Counted from the first letter of the stretch, positions 1-9,496 are shown. The stretch is DNA of 64,000 nt from Alphaproteobacteria bacterium MedPE-SWcel (GCA_001874255.1 MPDC01000019.1:1-64000), one strand, 5' to 3'. Notes: a model not told the origin generated them from the sequence alone. A program made the numbers and translations.

Positions 1-1
1 T

Positions 2-331
2 CAAGCGTTAAAACACACCTGCCAAGCCTGCCCATCAAAGATGAAGTGCTGCCCGAACGCCGATGCGCGCAAGATCACCCGCGAAGAACATGAAGACGCC
101 CGCCAAGTCGCCCGCGATATCGCAAAGACAAAGCAATACGCCGTCTCAATGCGGCTGCGGAAGAAGGTCGAAATGCTCTTCGCTCATCTCAAACGCATCC
201 TAGGGCTCGGACGCCTCAGATTACGAGGGCCATGCGGTGCAAATGACGAATTCCTACTCGCCGCAACCGCCCAGAACCTCCGCAAACTGGCCAAGATCTT
301 TCCTGCACCGCAGCAAATGCACAAAGCCTGA
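2..331 (+). pseudogene. IS1182-type DDE transposase, C-terminal part (truncated by window start)
   Basis: Open frame runs in from the window edge (QALKHTCQACPSKMKCCPNADAR...MRLRKKVEMLFAHLKRILGLGRLRLRGPCGANDEFLLAATAQNLRKLAK), typical C-terminus of IS1182/IS5-like transposases. Could be an intact gene extending upstream. Confidence 0.7.
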
Positions 332-515
332 TCAGAAAGGCGCTCGCGCGCTGTTTGAGGCGTCATTTTCTGCGCTCGCAAACGTTAGTTTTTCCACAGA
401 ATCGGCCGTCCACGATTGTAGCGTAAGGAACCCGCCGGACGATTTGCTGCGACTGATCCAACGGCCGCTCGGAACCCGAAATCGACACTTGAACACTCTG
501 CTTTCATTGCGTCCT

Positions 516-1445
516 TCACGCATTCAAGGCGTGCAACAGCTCAGTGATCCGGCGTCTCAACCATAGGTGTGGCGGACTCTCGGAAAACCGACGGTGCCAG
601 ATCAGAACCAAGCGGGCCGGATCCACGGGGATCGGAGGCTCAAACACATTGAGATTTGCCGATCTGGCGATGCGATGTGCCAATGCGGAGGGCAGCAAGG
701 CGATGAGGTCCGACCCCGCGACGGCGCGATACACTCCCGAGAAAACCGGCAGGGTCATTGCCACATTACGTTCGCGCCCGATCCGCGCAAGGGCCTCATC
801 CCCAAGGCCTTTGGGATTGCCTTCGGTCGAAAAGAGGACATGCCCCAGATCACAGAAGAGGTCGAGCGGCATGACATCGCCTGGCGCGAGCCCGGCTGTC
901 CTCGGATGATCCTGTCTGGCAATGACAGAGAAGGTGGAGCTGAAGACCGGTTGGCCGTCTGCCCAGTCGGGCAAAGGCGTTTCCGGGAGCAGGGCAAAAT
1001 CCACGTCGTGGCTTGCTAAGGTACCAACGCGGTCGTCCGGGACAAGGTCAACGAGGTGAACACGCAGTAAAGGCGCATGGGCCGTCAAATACTCGGCCAA
1101 TGCTGGCAGGAGCATTTCAGCAAAGAAGTCGCTTCCCGAAATCCGGAAACTGTGTTCGGCGGTCGCAGGGTCGAAGGCATCCTGCGGGCGGATCAGCGCT
1201 TCGACACGGCTCAGGATATCTTGTAGCGGTTCTTTGAGCGAGAGGGCGTACTCGGTCGCCTCAAGCTTCTGTCCGCTCCGAAAGAACAACTCGTCGCCGA
1301 GAGACAGGCGCAGCCGTTTCAGCGCCCCGGATACTGCCGGTTGCGACAGGCCCAAACGCGCACCGGCCTTAACGGTGGAATGCTCAATCAGCAGCGCATC
1401 GAGCACACGCAGAAGGTTCAGATCGAAACTGGATAAATTCGCCAT
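516..1445 (-). CDS. LysR family transcriptional regulator
   Basis: MANLSSFDLNLLRVLDALLIEHSTVKAGARLGLSQPAVSGALKRLR HTH plus LysR substrate-binding domain; start taken at internal ATG 1445 (ORF opens at 1460). Confidence 0.9.
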   Translation of the reverse strand: MANLSSFDLNLLRVLDALLIEHSTVKAGARLGLSQPAVSGALKRLRLSLGDELFFRSGQKLEATEYALSLKEPLQDILSRVEALIRPQDAFDPATAEHSFRISGSDFFAEMLLPALAEYLTAHAPLLRVHLVDLVPDDRVGTLASHDVDFALLPETPLPDWADGQPVFSSTFSVIARQDHPRTAGLAPGDVMPLDLFCDLGHVLFSTEGNPKGLGDEALARIGRERNVAMTLPVFSGVYRAVAGSDLIALLPSALAHRIARSANLNVFEPPIPVDPARLVLIWHRRFSESPPHLWLRRRITELLHALNA

Positions 1446-1476
1446 GTCAATTGATATCATATTTTCTATCGATTTA

Positions 1477-1490
1477 ACAGATTAATCTGT
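1477..1490. promoter_or_regulatory. Perfect 14-bp palindrome ACAGATTAATCTGT between divergent lysR and cupin genes; candidate operator
   Basis: Sequence is identical to its own reverse complement and lies in the about 94-bp divergent intergenic region. Confidence 0.45.
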
Positions 1491-1539
1491 GGCGGTTAGC
1501 CTGCGATCAGTTCCAAAGATCAGCCCAAGGAGGATCAAG

Positions 1540-2007
1540 ATGCTGACCCGCCCCCGTACCTATAACGTTCTGAACATTCTCATGAAGTTCCATGCGTTTC
1601 CGTCCGAGACGATGGACAAGTTCTGCCTTGTTGAATGCCTTGTCCCGGTTGGAGCCGGTGCGCCGCCGAACCACCACGCCGGCGAGACGGAGACGTTCTT
1701 TGTCATCGATGGGCAAATTGTTTTCATCGTCGATGGCAAGGAAATTCTGGCGGGGCCGGGCGATCACGTCGCAATTCCCGATGGCGCCGTTCATGCGTTC
1801 CAGGCTGTTGGAGACAGGCCGACCCGCCTCTTGATCATCAACGCGCCCGGACACATGCACGACAGGTTTTTCACCGAAATCGGAGCCCCCCTTCCCGAGG
1901 GCCAAACGGATCTGCCGCAACCCAGCGAGCCGGATATTCCGTCAGTGTTTTCCATCGCGGAGAAAGTTGGCATGACATTTGTGGCTCCGACCGAAGCACC
2001 AGCCTGA
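1540..2007 (+). CDS. Cupin domain-containing protein
   Basis: Cupin motifs (PPNHHAGETETFFVIDGQIVFIVDG...GPGDHVAIPDGAVHAF); start 1540 preceded by AAGGAGGATC. Confidence 0.85.
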   Translation: MLTRPRTYNVLNILMKFHAFPSETMDKFCLVECLVPVGAGAPPNHHAGETETFFVIDGQIVFIVDGKEILAGPGDHVAIPDGAVHAFQAVGDRPTRLLIINAPGHMHDRFFTEIGAPLPEGQTDLPQPSEPDIPSVFSIAEKVGMTFVAPTEAPA

Positions 2008-2169
2008 CGCGATCCACAACGCACAAACGCGACATGTGCGGGACGCAAACAGCGCCCGCACATGTTCTGCCCAAGCGGGTTTGAAGGACCGCTAATCCTT
2101 TTGGGACATGAAGCTTTCGCAGGTGCAGAGAACGTCGGGATCCGCCGACAACAGACACTCTGCGGGCGC

Positions 2170-2520
2170 CTAGATGCCGATGATAGACACCCAATACAGC
2201 CACATCGTGAAAAACCATGAGAGGCAAAACAAGCCGTATTTTGTGGCTAGTAAAAACCCAAAGAAGGCACCCAAAGGGGAATATCCTTCGCCCATAATGC
2301 TTGATCGCCGACTTCTAGATAGCAATACGCTGAAAAGTAAAAAGCAGAGCCACGCGTGAAACGGGAAGTAGACTAAAAAACCCGAAATCATGACTGGCCA
2401 ACCAAACGCGGCATGCGGAATGATGCCTAGCAATACACCTAGAGCGAGGCCAAAGATGATGGCGTTGGCGGTACTAAGCCCTTTCCATATCGAGCGGACT
2501 TTCAAAGTTATGTGTCTCAA
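2170..2520 (-). CDS. Hypothetical small membrane protein
   Basis: 116 aa ORF with about 3 hydrophobic segments (ANAIIFGLALGVLLGIIPHAAFG, FLVYFPFHAWLCFLLFSVLL, YGLFCLSWFFTMWLYWVSII); region is AT-richer than surroundings. Confidence 0.5.
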   Translation of the reverse strand: MRHITLKVRSIWKGLSTANAIIFGLALGVLLGIIPHAAFGWPVMISGFLVYFPFHAWLCFLLFSVLLSRSRRSSIMGEGYSPLGAFFGFLLATKYGLFCLSWFFTMWLYWVSIIGI

Positions 2521-2671
2521 GGTGTTCTCTCGCGAAAGGCTAACTCGTCATAGTTTGCCAGAGCTTTTAGGACGGCGGCGACCTATATAGCAAATGGTCT
2601 ACTGCTCCGCTTCTTGAATCAGACATTGGCGCAGCTGCAGCGAAAGCTAACTAAGTCTAAGATTTTTTGAT

Positions 2672-2713
2672 GCGGGCCAGTGCGTTAGGTTTGTGTTGGG
2701 CGGTCTGGCCCGC
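2672..2713. repeat. 9-bp inverted repeat GCGGGCCAG...CTGGCCCGC (24-bp spacer)
   Basis: Perfect arms at 2672-2680 and 2705-2713; about 275 bp downstream of the IS91-like transposase remnant. Confidence 0.5.
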
Positions 2714-2988
2714 GTTGACAAATCTGACAAGGTGGAAGCCGCGGGATGTAAGCGCCTGCTATGGGGAAAGCGCAGGCATCGATACTTTAGATCGGTTAGA
2801 GTTTTGCGGGTTTGTCGAGGTTTGAAGGCTCGGGCTCGGGGTTTTTGGCATGAGATCGGGCACGTTTGTCAGCCTTGCTGAGTTGGTTTGGCTCCCGTTG
2901 CGATGCCTGGACATGAATGAGCCAAGGTCTCCCTTTGACCGGCGCGGTGAGCGCCGGAGTTGGGAATGGGTAGAGGATTGGCGGTTCA

Positions 2989-3150
2989 TCATGTGGCCTG
3001 CTTTCTTGGCGGCGCTCGGGTTCGAGGTAGCTGTCCGCGCCGGAAGGTCTCGATGATGCGCATCTGCCCTCCGCAGCATGGGCATGGCTCGCGCAGTGTG
3101 AGGGGTGGTGCCGCCTCATCCGATGGGTGGTCTGGTTCCGCCGCTTTGAT
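2989..3150 (-). pseudogene. IS91-type transposase, C-terminal remnant
   Basis: Minus-strand ORF contains PLTLREPCPCCGGQMRIIETFRRG, resembling the zinc-binding C-terminus of IS91-family transposases; no upstream catalytic domain present. Confidence 0.5.
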
Positions 3151-3655
3151 GTCTCCAAGCAGCGCGCGGACACGCGCCATCCGACAGGCCGAGGTTGGGG
3201 CGTCGCGCACCATGCTGGACAGGACGGAAAAGCGGTTTGGGATCAGGCCCGATTGGCTTGCCGCCGACACTGCCTACGGCAATGCCGAGAACCTTGGCTG
3301 GCTGGTCGAAAAGCGCAGCATCATCCCCTTCATCCCGGTCATAGACAAGTCAGTGCGAAGCGATGGTACGTTCTCCCGATCGGACTTCGAATGGGATGAG
3401 AAGAATGATCAGTATATCTGCCCGGAGGGTCACGCGCTCAAACAGTTCCGCCGGAACTACTCCGATCCAAACCGGGGGCAGGACACCGGTGGACGCAAGA
3501 AATACCGCTGCCTGAAAGCGACCTGCCAGGCCTGCCCATCCAAGGAGATCTGCTGTCCGAAAGCCGATGCCCGATACGCCCGCGGAGCGTCAGACAGGAG
3601 GCCGCGGCATGAGCTGACCGGCCATCATGCCGCCTTGAGGCGGAGGAGCGGGTGA
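3150..3655 (+). pseudogene. IS1182-type transposase, internal fragment
   Basis: AEVGASRTMLDRTEKRFGIRPDWLAADTAYGNAENLGWLVEKRSIIPFIPVIDKSVRSDGTFSRSDFEWDEKNDQYICPEGHALKQ...KYRCLKATCQACPSKEICCPKADARYA; lacks N-terminus and C-terminal DDE tail; homologous to but diverged from 2-75. Confidence 0.75.
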
Positions 3656-4016
3656 TCGCCCGAATGCAACGGCCTGGCTCAGTGACGACGAGCCTCAAAA
3701 TCGGCGATATCAGCCGACTTTTTCAACAACATCCGCCCATTCCGGTAGAACCTCTCGCAATCGCGAGACAGATCGAGCCGCTACAGTGAATGGCGGGAAA
3801 GTCCAGACATTCAACCTAGGATATTGCTGCGCCAACCCATGAGCGGCCGCTGCGGGTCCGCTGCACCGCCGCATGAACCCGCAATCGATCGGTAGGAAAG
3901 GCTCTGAATGGTCATTGCCGGGTGACATAACCCACCGAGCCCTTTTTGGTGATCATCTCTGGACCAGCCTCGCCTGTTCTCGCATGGTGTCCAAGACAAG
4001 ACCAATATGGAATCCG

Positions 4017-5897
4017 ATGCCTTTCTCCCTGCCTTTCCGTCCACTCCCGGCCCCGCGCGAAACGGTCCCGTCCTTCCTTTCGCGTTTCGCTGCGATGAAT
4101 GCAGCCAAGATGAGCGACTTTTCCATTGATCTCGGCCATCAGATTCGTCGCTTTCTGGACGTAGAGACTGCTGCCCTTGATTGCCTGGCCGAAGCAGCAG
4201 GGCTGGAATCTGCGATACGTGATGAACTTGCGTCTTGGACCGGCGTGCCTGTCGGTGACGTCAGGATGACCTTCAGAGGTGAAGCCTTTGTATCGCGCGC
4301 CCTGCGCAACCCGGTCATGCGGGGGTGCCCGTTGTGCCTGCAAGAGGATGCCCAAGCGACGCCCGGCCATCCGGAACGATCCATGGCGATGCGGGGCGAC
4401 TGGCTGTTGCGGTCGGTCAATCTCTGCTGCCGCCACCACCACCCTATCGTGCCGCTTTGGGACGTCGCTAGGCCTTCCGAGAGGTTCGACAGCGCCGCCC
4501 GGCTGCGCGATCTTGCCCCCGGGATCATGGCCGGGGTGTTCGATCGACCCCGCTCTGCACCGACAGATTACGATCTCTGGCTGGATAACCGCCTCGAGAC
4601 CGGCGAGGATCACACCTGGCTGTCCCGGCACGGTGTATATGCAGTAACAACGATCTCCGCGCTCTTCGGGATGGCCCTGCTGCAACATCGCTCCCCCGAA
4701 GCAAGCCGTGGCGATAGACAAGTGGCAGAGGCTCATGCAGCCGGTTTCGCGGCCCTTTCCCAAGGAGAGGCGACCTTCCGTCAGGCCCTGCGGGACCTCG
4801 CCCGAAGCAGCGGCGGCAGACAGGTCGCGCCGCGGCAGACCTTCGGAAAGCTGTATGTCGCGCTTGATGACTACCTGACAGATGCAGCCTTCGATCCATT
4901 CCGCACGATGCTGCGGGATTGCATTCTCGAGACCTGGCCGATTGCCGCCGGCGAGCGCGTCCTGGGTGAGGTGCTGCCTGCACGGCGACTTCATACCCCC
5001 AGAACGGCGGCAAATGAGATCGGCGTCTCGAAAAAACTAGTCGAGCAGATCCTAATCGACGCCGGGGGATTGCCCGCCGCGGATATTCGCCCTTTTGCGC
5101 TGCGCACCTTCGACGCGGCCGAATATGCGTGGCTTCTGGCCGAGATCCCAACGCTGGTTGGACGGGGCGACATGCTTGCGGCCATGGGCGCGACAGAGGC
5201 ACAGCTTCGCACCCTACGGGAAGAGAAAATCATTCGCCCACTGACCAAGCATCCTCGAGTTAAGGCGCCTTGGCGGCTCGCCGACGGGCTGGCACTGGTT
5301 GCGGAACTGCACGCCCTGATGCAACCCGATCCGGCCGAAGGCTCTGTCTGGGAGGGGCTCCAGTTCGCGAAACAGCGCACCGGCCTGCCGGTCGGCGCAA
5401 TGCTGAATGCCATCAGGGAGAGGAACATGAGGGTTGCGCGCGATCCCGGGCAATCGGGCTATCGATCGTTCATGGTTCTGAAGGCCGAGGTCGACAGCCT
5501 GACTGGGGCGCGCCCTCATGTCCGCCGTCGCGATGAAACGGCGGCGGCCGGGCAACCAGCCTCGGTCTTTGCGACCAGCATCGGCATGAGGCGCAGGGGC
5601 TGGTATCCGGCGCTGCATCAGGCCGGTCATGCACCAGCATTCTGGAACCGGCACCCTGTGACGCGGCGCGCCGTACTTTATGTCTCTGAGGACGATAGGA
5701 CTAAATTCCACCGCCGATTCCTGACCCCTGCGACCATGCAGGATGAATTCGGCCTCCATCGCCAGACCTGCACCGCCAAGCTGCGCCCCGCCGGCGTCAG
5801 ACCGTTCTCGCCTGATGGAGTGGACTTCGGTCCCCTTTATCTACGCCAAGAGGCCGAACCGGTGCTGCAAAGGGCGGTAGGTCTTGGCCAGAGCTGA
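4017..5897 (+). CDS. TniQ family protein (transposition/target-selection protein)
   Basis: N-terminal PLPAPRETVPSFLSRFAAMNA motif, CPLC...CCRHH zinc-binding region typical of TniQ; start 4017 (MPFSLPFRPLPAPRET) preferred over 3873. Confidence 0.75.
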   Translation: MPFSLPFRPLPAPRETVPSFLSRFAAMNAAKMSDFSIDLGHQIRRFLDVETAALDCLAEAAGLESAIRDELASWTGVPVGDVRMTFRGEAFVSRALRNPVMRGCPLCLQEDAQATPGHPERSMAMRGDWLLRSVNLCCRHHHPIVPLWDVARPSERFDSAARLRDLAPGIMAGVFDRPRSAPTDYDLWLDNRLETGEDHTWLSRHGVYAVTTISALFGMALLQHRSPEASRGDRQVAEAHAAGFAALSQGEATFRQALRDLARSSGGRQVAPRQTFGKLYVALDDYLTDAAFDPFRTMLRDCILETWPIAAGERVLGEVLPARRLHTPRTAANEIGVSKKLVEQILIDAGGLPAADIRPFALRTFDAAEYAWLLAEIPTLVGRGDMLAAMGATEAQLRTLREEKIIRPLTKHPRVKAPWRLADGLALVAELHALMQPDPAEGSVWEGLQFAKQRTGLPVGAMLNAIRERNMRVARDPGQSGYRSFMVLKAEVDSLTGARPHVRRRDETAAAGQPASVFATSIGMRRRGWYPALHQAGHAPAFWNRHPVTRRAVLYVSEDDRTKFHRRFLTPATMQDEFGLHRQTCTAKLRPAGVRPFSPDGVDFGPLYLRQEAEPVLQRAVGLGQS

Positions 5898-5975
5898 TCC
5901 CGTACGTCCCATTTGACCGCAGTATTCCGGCAAAGGCAGCCAGATCGACAGCAAAAAGGGTTGATTGCTCAAAAC

Positions 5976-5997
5976 CCGTCTTTTGTCGAAAAGACGG
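5976..5997. repeat. Perfect hairpin CCGTCTTTT-GTCG-AAAAGACGG between tniQ and tRNA-Arg (terminator or transposon-end structure)
   Basis: 9-bp perfect stem, 4-nt loop; TGTCGAA motif occurs at 5984 and again at 6006. Confidence 0.5.
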
Positions 5998-6036
5998 CCT
6001 TTGGATGTCGAACAATATTGGCACATCAGGTGTTTT

Positions 6037-6113
6037 TGGTGACCCCGGCAGGATTCGAACCTGCAACCTGCCCCTTAGGAGGGGGCTGCTCTATCCAGTT
6101 GAGCCACGGGGCC
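6037..6113 (-). tRNA. tRNA-Arg (anticodon CCT), CCA encoded
   Basis: Reverse complement GGCCCCGTGGCTCAACTGGATAGAGCAGCCCCCTCCTAAGGGGCAGGTTGCAGGTTCGAATCCTGCCGGGGTCACCA folds as a canonical tRNA; anticodon loop CTCCTAA. Confidence 0.93.
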
Positions 6114-6229
6114 TCTCAATGTGTCGTGCGATAGCAAATAGTCTTGCCCGCCACAAGCTCTGCAAGGGCCATTGTGCCGCTCGCCGGGACTGGCTAACCT
6201 CTCGGTAACAAAACAATGAGGCCAAGCAA

Positions 6230-7255
6230 GTGACCAACGAAAACAAGCGTCCTCTGACGTTACGCGATGTTTCCGATGCGACTGGTGTGTCTGAAATGAC
6301 GGTCAGCCGCGTTCTTCGGAACCGGGGCGATGTATCCGACAAAACACGCCAGAAGGTCCTGCTGGCCGCAAAAGAGCTCGGCTACGTTCCGAACAAGATT
6401 GCCGGTGCATTGGCCTCCAAGCGGGTCAATCTGGTCGCCGTGATCATTCCATCCTTGTCGAATATGGTCTTTCCGGAGGTGCTGACGGGCATCAATCGGG
6501 TGCTTGAGGATACGGAATTGCAGCCGGTGGTCGGCGTGACTGATTATCAGCCGGAAAAAGAGGAAAAGGTTCTGTATGAGATGCTGTCGTGGCGTCCGTC
6601 AGGCGTGATCATTGCGGGGCTTGAACATACGGAAGCGGCTCGGGCAATGCTTGCGGCTTCTGGAATTCCGGTGGTTGAGATCATGGACACGGATGGAAAT
6701 CCGGTTGATGCGATGGTGGGGATTTCGCACCGGCGGGCCGGGCGTGAGATGGCCAAGGCGATCCTGAAGGCAGGCTATAGCCGCATCGGTTTCATGGGCA
6801 CAAAAATGCCACTGGACCATCGGGCCCGGAAACGGTTCGAGGGGTTCACAGAAGCCTTGGCCAAAGAAGGAATTGAGATCGAGGATCGCGAATTCTACTC
6901 AGGCGGCTCCGCACTTGCAAAGGGGCGGGAAATGACCCAGGCAATGCTCGAACGCTCGCCAGAGTTGGATTTTCTGTATTATTCCAATGATATGATTGGG
7001 GCCGGCGGGTTATTGTACATGTTGGACCAGGGGATTGATGTGCCGGGTCAGGTCGGCCTTGCAGGTTTCAATGGGGTAGAGCTTTTGGCCGGGTTGCCAC
7101 GTCAGTTGGCCACAATGGATGCCTGCCGACAGGAAATTGGCATGAAAGCAGCGCAGATCATCGCGTCACAGCTGGATGAACCTGCGACAGAGACCGAACG
7201 GCACATCACTTTGACGCCGACGATCAGCTACGGTGATACATTGAAACGGCGATAA
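6230..7255 (+). CDS. LacI family transcriptional regulator
   Basis: TLRDVSDATGVSEMTVSRVLRNRGDVSDKTRQKVLLAAKELGYVPNKIAGALAS HTH plus periplasmic-binding-like sensor domain. Confidence 0.95.
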   Translation: MTNENKRPLTLRDVSDATGVSEMTVSRVLRNRGDVSDKTRQKVLLAAKELGYVPNKIAGALASKRVNLVAVIIPSLSNMVFPEVLTGINRVLEDTELQPVVGVTDYQPEKEEKVLYEMLSWRPSGVIIAGLEHTEAARAMLAASGIPVVEIMDTDGNPVDAMVGISHRRAGREMAKAILKAGYSRIGFMGTKMPLDHRARKRFEGFTEALAKEGIEIEDREFYSGGSALAKGREMTQAMLERSPELDFLYYSNDMIGAGGLLYMLDQGIDVPGQVGLAGFNGVELLAGLPRQLATMDACRQEIGMKAAQIIASQLDEPATETERHITLTPTISYGDTLKRR

Positions 7256-7320
7256 ACGCCTGTGCTTGCCATGGGGACGCGCGGGCCGTGATGTCCGCGC
7301 GCCATTTCCATTGTGCGGAG

Positions 7321-8826
7321 CTAGTAGAGCAGCATGAGCGGCAATAGCGTGATCACCGGGAACAGAACCAGGATGACCACCCGGACGAGGTCGGAGGCGA
7401 CAAAAAACAACACGGCCTTGTAGGTATCCACCATACGCGACTTGGGGTCCATTGCGTTGATTACAAAGAGGTTCATGCCGACGGGGGGTGTGATCAGGCC
7501 GACCTCCACGACGATCAGGGTCAAGATGCCGAACCAGATCGCGACGTATTCGGTTTCCAACCGGTTGGCGATACCGCGGGTGACGCGAATGCCGAGCTCT
7601 TTCATCTGGTCCCGCGTCAATTCTGCGCCACCTGCGATGGCCTCTTGAATTGCGGCCAGCATTTCGCTCCCCATTCCGTCGGGAATACCGGCCTGCAGGA
7701 CCTCCATCGCGGCCTCTGCCTGCAGGGCCGGCAGGGAAACGAGGCCGAAATCCATCGATGAAATCACCGGATAGAAGATCGGGATGGTCAGCAAAATCAT
7801 CGACAGGCTGTCCATCAGGCATCCGAGCAGCAAATAGAAAACAAGGATCAGCGCAAGCACCATCCACGGGCTAAGCCCCTGTGCGACGACGAAATTCGCA
7901 AGTTCCTGCGGCACCTGTGTCAGCGCGAGGAAGCCGTTGTAGAAACCGGCCCCCAAGACGATGAAGAAAATCATCGCAGTCGATCGGGCGGTGATCAGAA
8001 AACTCTCTGCCGTGGATTTCCGGGTCAGACCGCCGTTCAGCCAGGCGATCACACCCGTCCCGAGTGCCCCGACAGCCGCCCCTTCTGTCGGGGTGAACCA
8101 ACCGGCGTAGATGCCGCCGACCACCAGGCCGAATACAAGCAGAACGGGCCAGACAGCGACCAAGAGCGAAAACCGCTCGCGCCAGGGAATGGGCGCGCGG
8201 GTGCCGGCACTTTCCGGGAAGAGCCGGACATAGACCGATATTGCCAGCACGTAGCCGATGGCGGCGAGAAGGCCGGGGATGAAGGCTGCGAGAAACAGCT
8301 TGGCTATGTTTTGCTCGGTCAGAATGGCGTAGATCACCAGCACCACCGAGGGCGGGATCAAAATGCCGAGCGTCCCGCCAGCCGCCAATGTGGCGGTCGA
8401 AAACCCACTGGCATATCCGTAGTTCTTCAACTCGGGCAGAGCGACCCGGCCCATGGTTGCCGCGGTCGCCAGAGAAGAGCCGCAGATTGCGCCAAACCCG
8501 GCGCAGGCGCCAATTGCTGCCATTGCGACGCCGCCCTTGCGATGACCGATAAACCCTTCGGCCGCTTTGAACAGCGCGGTGGACATACCGCCCAAAGTCG
8601 CGAATTGCCCCATCAGAAAGAACATTGGGATGATCGACAGGGAATAGGATGAAAACGTTGAATAGGTCTCGTTCTTGAGACGCCCGAAGGCAACCACCGT
8701 ATCGCCTGTAACCATCACCAGGCCGCCAAGCCCGACGAGAAACATCGCAAGGCCGATAGGCACCCGTATGAAAATCAGCGCCATCAGAACCGGAAAGGAC
8801 CAGATGCCGATTTCAAGCGCGCTCAT
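7321..8826 (-). CDS. dctM: TRAP transporter large permease (DctM subunit)
   Basis: MSALEIGIWSFPVLMALIFIRVPIGLAMFLVGLGGL... DctM-type multispanning permease; start overlaps dctQ stop. Confidence 0.93.
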   Translation of the reverse strand: MSALEIGIWSFPVLMALIFIRVPIGLAMFLVGLGGLVMVTGDTVVAFGRLKNETYSTFSSYSLSIIPMFFLMGQFATLGGMSTALFKAAEGFIGHRKGGVAMAAIGACAGFGAICGSSLATAATMGRVALPELKNYGYASGFSTATLAAGGTLGILIPPSVVLVIYAILTEQNIAKLFLAAFIPGLLAAIGYVLAISVYVRLFPESAGTRAPIPWRERFSLLVAVWPVLLVFGLVVGGIYAGWFTPTEGAAVGALGTGVIAWLNGGLTRKSTAESFLITARSTAMIFFIVLGAGFYNGFLALTQVPQELANFVVAQGLSPWMVLALILVFYLLLGCLMDSLSMILLTIPIFYPVISSMDFGLVSLPALQAEAAMEVLQAGIPDGMGSEMLAAIQEAIAGGAELTRDQMKELGIRVTRGIANRLETEYVAIWFGILTLIVVEVGLITPPVGMNLFVINAMDPKSRMVDTYKAVLFFVASDLVRVVILVLFPVITLLPLMLLY

Positions 8827-9404
8827 GGCTGCACCTCCACGCCATCCCAAACCAGAATTACGCCCGTGATGGCCTCGTAGCTGCGGACGGCGGCCATATA
8901 GAGGCCGACGACAGCGGCAACCAGTGCAGACATGAGGCTCGCGCCATAGGCCCACCAGATCGGGAATTCGAGCAAAAAGGATGTTTCGCCGTTTTTGTAT
9001 TTGCTCAACGTGCCCTCTGCGAGGCGCCAAGCGATCAACATCAACACCAGCGCAAAGGCGATCTCTGTTCCCATGCGCAGGATGCGGTTCACGCGCGGTG
9101 ACAGGCTGTTCACAAAAACATCAACGGCCGCATGGCCTGCCGTGATCTGACAGTGCGGAATGAAAGAGAATATTGCAAACGCCACTCCGGCTTCGACCAA
9201 TTCGAAGTCGCCGTTGACCGGACCGACGCGGGCGGCCATCCACTCTGCAAACTGGGGCAGGTTGGTTTCCATCCAGATGCCGTGAAAAACACCGTCCAAC
9301 ACGCGCCCGGCCACGGAAATGCAGGTCAGCAGGATCAGGAACATGAGGACCGCGCCACCGATCATGGCCATGATCCGCGCCAGCCCGGTCATATAGTTGT
9401 GCAT
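8823..9404 (-). CDS. dctQ: TRAP transporter small permease (DctQ subunit)
   Basis: Four-TM DctQ-like protein (MHNYMTGLARIMAMIGGAVLMFLILLTCISVAGRV...); AAGGTGG upstream of ATG 9404. Confidence 0.9.
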   Translation of the reverse strand: MHNYMTGLARIMAMIGGAVLMFLILLTCISVAGRVLDGVFHGIWMETNLPQFAEWMAARVGPVNGDFELVEAGVAFAIFSFIPHCQITAGHAAVDVFVNSLSPRVNRILRMGTEIAFALVLMLIAWRLAEGTLSKYKNGETSFLLEFPIWWAYGASLMSALVAAVVGLYMAAVRSYEAITGVILVWDGVEVQP

Positions 9405-9496
9405 GCGAGTGCCCACCTTTGGCATGTGTCATAGTACCATTGCATGCGACGGGGCCCGCCGAACAGCTTGGCGGACCCCGTCAATGGATACAGAGA

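Noticed and set aside
3912-4994. 360-aa minus-strand ORF over tniQ
   Set aside because: Plus-strand frame has clear TniQ motifs; the antisense frame lacks any.
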